A program made the translations under genes and the position numbers. Of a stretch of DNA of 64,000 nucleotides, positions 62,801 through 64,000 are shown in pieces. Below the pieces are notes generated by a model that searched no databases, was not told the origin of the DNA, and saw only the letters and a program-made list of their open reading frames with translations. Source of the DNA: Ampullaceana balthica (lineage: Eukaryota; Mollusca; Gastropoda; Lymnaeidae); contig CALYLW010001198.1 of assembly GCA_944989445.1 (NCBI GenBank), positions 334,992 to 398,991 on the forward strand, given 5' to 3'. Within the stretch, counting starts at the first letter, position 1; every line of letters begins with the position of its first letter.

Positions 62801-64000
62801 CTGGCATTAAAGATACTAGATGTACTTACTGGCATTAAAGATACTAGATGTACTTACTGGCATTAAAGATACTAGATGTACTTACTGGCATTAAAGATAC
62901 TAGATGTACTTACTGGCATTGAAGATACTAGATGTACTTACTGGCATTGAAGATACTAGATGTACTTACTGGCATTAAAGATACTAGATGTACTTACTGG
63001 CATTAAAGATACTAGATGTACTTACTGGCATTGAAGATACTAGATGTACTTACTGGCATTAAAGATACTAGATGTACTTACTGGCATTAAAGATACTAGA
63101 TGTACTTACTGGCATTGAAGATACTAGATGTACTTACTGGCATTAAAGATACTAGATGTACTTACTGGCATTAAAGATACTAGATGTACTTACTGGCATT
63201 GAAGATACTAGATGTACTTACTGGCATTAAAGATACTAGATGTACTTACTGGCATTAAAGATACTAGATGTACTTACTGGCATTAAAGATACTAGATGTA
63301 CTTACTGGCATTAAAGATACTAGATGTACTTACTGGCATTAAAGATACTAGATGTACTTACTGGCATTAAAGATACTAGATGTACTTACTGGCATTAAAG
63401 ATACTAGATGTACTTACTGGCATTGAAGATACTAGATGTACTTACTGGCATTAAAGATACTAGATGTACTTACTGGCATTAAAGATACTAGATGTACTTA
63501 CTGGCATTAAAGATACTAGATGTACTTACTGGCATTAAAGATACTAGATGTACTTACTGGCATTAAAGATACTAGATGTACTTACTGGCATTAAAGATAC
63601 TAGATGTACTTACTGGCATTGAAGATACTAGATGTACTTACTGGCATTGAAGATACTAGATGTACTTACTGGCATTGAAGATACTAGATGTACTTACTGG
63701 CATTAAAGATACTAGATGTACTTACTGGCATTAAAGATACTAGATGTACTTACTGGCATTGAAGATACTAGATGTACTTACTGGCATTAAAGATACTAGA
63801 TGTACTTTACTGGCATTGAAGATACTAGATGTACTTACTGGCATTAAAGATACTAGATGTACTTACTGGCATTAAAGATACTAGATGTACTTACTGGCAT
63901 TTAAGATACTAGATGTACTTACTGGCATTAAAGATACTAGATGTACTTACTGGCATTAAAGATACTAGATGTACTTACTGGCATTAAAGATACTAGATGT
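56806..64000. repeat. 28-bp minisatellite array, about 257 units, runs off the window
   Basis: The array starts near 56,806 and continues to the last base. The unit on the plus strand is GCATTAAAGATACTAGATGT followed by ACTTACTG. Most variation is a two-state change, ATTAAAG or ATTGAAG, with a few ACTTAC to ATTTAC changes near 57,330-57,540, one-base insertions (ATTGAAAG at 58,433, 59,216 and 61,233), one-base losses (58,964) and one scrambled unit near 62,521. Homogeneity is very high. The unit length is not a multiple of three, so no open frame persists. On the minus strand, the coding strand of the myosin gene, each unit reads CCAGTAAGTAC, containing the 5' splice-site string GTAAGT. By position the array lies in the intron upstream of the TH1-end exon. 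Confidence 0.98.

Noticed and set aside
27661..64000. The regular arrays as CRISPR loci
   Set aside because: Units are contiguous with no unique spacers, and the window is eukaryotic.

Overview
This 64 kb window is eukaryotic, AT-rich and sparse in genes. The one gene with firm support is split by phase-consistent GT-AG introns and encodes the tail of a long-tailed class I myosin (MYO1E/MYO1F type), so the source is an animal. The many hAT and pogo-like DNA transposons, tRNA-like SINE heads and minisatellites would suit an invertebrate. A mollusc or other lophotrochozoan is my guess; nothing here proves the clade. One 71-base N gap lies at 39798-39868.

Layout. 1-20.5 kb is intergenic DNA with short tandem arrays (unit sizes 15, 45, 34, 37, 13 and 21 bp), small hAT-like MITEs with 8-bp target duplications, a GGGGCCGTCC-ended MITE and two copies of an interspersed family, one of which contains two back-to-back long palindromes. 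20,532-25,112 is a complete but dead hAT transposon, bounded by an 8-bp duplication (ACATGCAG). It holds a broken transposase and nested insertions: a second MITE with its own perfect 8-bp duplication, two tRNA-like heads and a foldback element. 27,661-36,048 is an 8.4 kb satellite of about 200 units of 42 bp. Two unit types form an 84-bp higher-order repeat, almost every unit carries a perfect AP-1 heptamer (TGAGTCA or TGACTCA), and the minus strand stays open for up to 685 codons. 38.4-42.7 kb holds two more hAT relics; the end of one has been amplified into a 61-bp minisatellite.

42.7-47.6 kb is AT-rich, with no recognisable gene, and lies downstream of the myosin stop codon, so part of it may be 3' UTR. 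From 47,627 to 55,146, minus strand, five exons encode the end of the TH1 domain, the proline-rich TH2 region and a complete C-terminal SH3 domain. Their introns carry an inverted-repeat element, a pogo/Tigger-like element with a nested hAT MITE, and upstream a second pogo-like copy. From about 56,806 to the window's end, a 28-bp minisatellite (about 257 units, more than 7 kb) occupies what should be the next intron. Each unit carries a consensus 5' splice-site string (GTAAGT) on the coding strand of the myosin gene. The motor, IQ and most TH1 exons must lie beyond the right edge.

Tandem repeats make up about 19 kb, or 30%, of the window. The main points of interest are the AP-1-site satellite, the splice-donor minisatellite inside the myosin gene, and the transposon-end-derived minisatellite.
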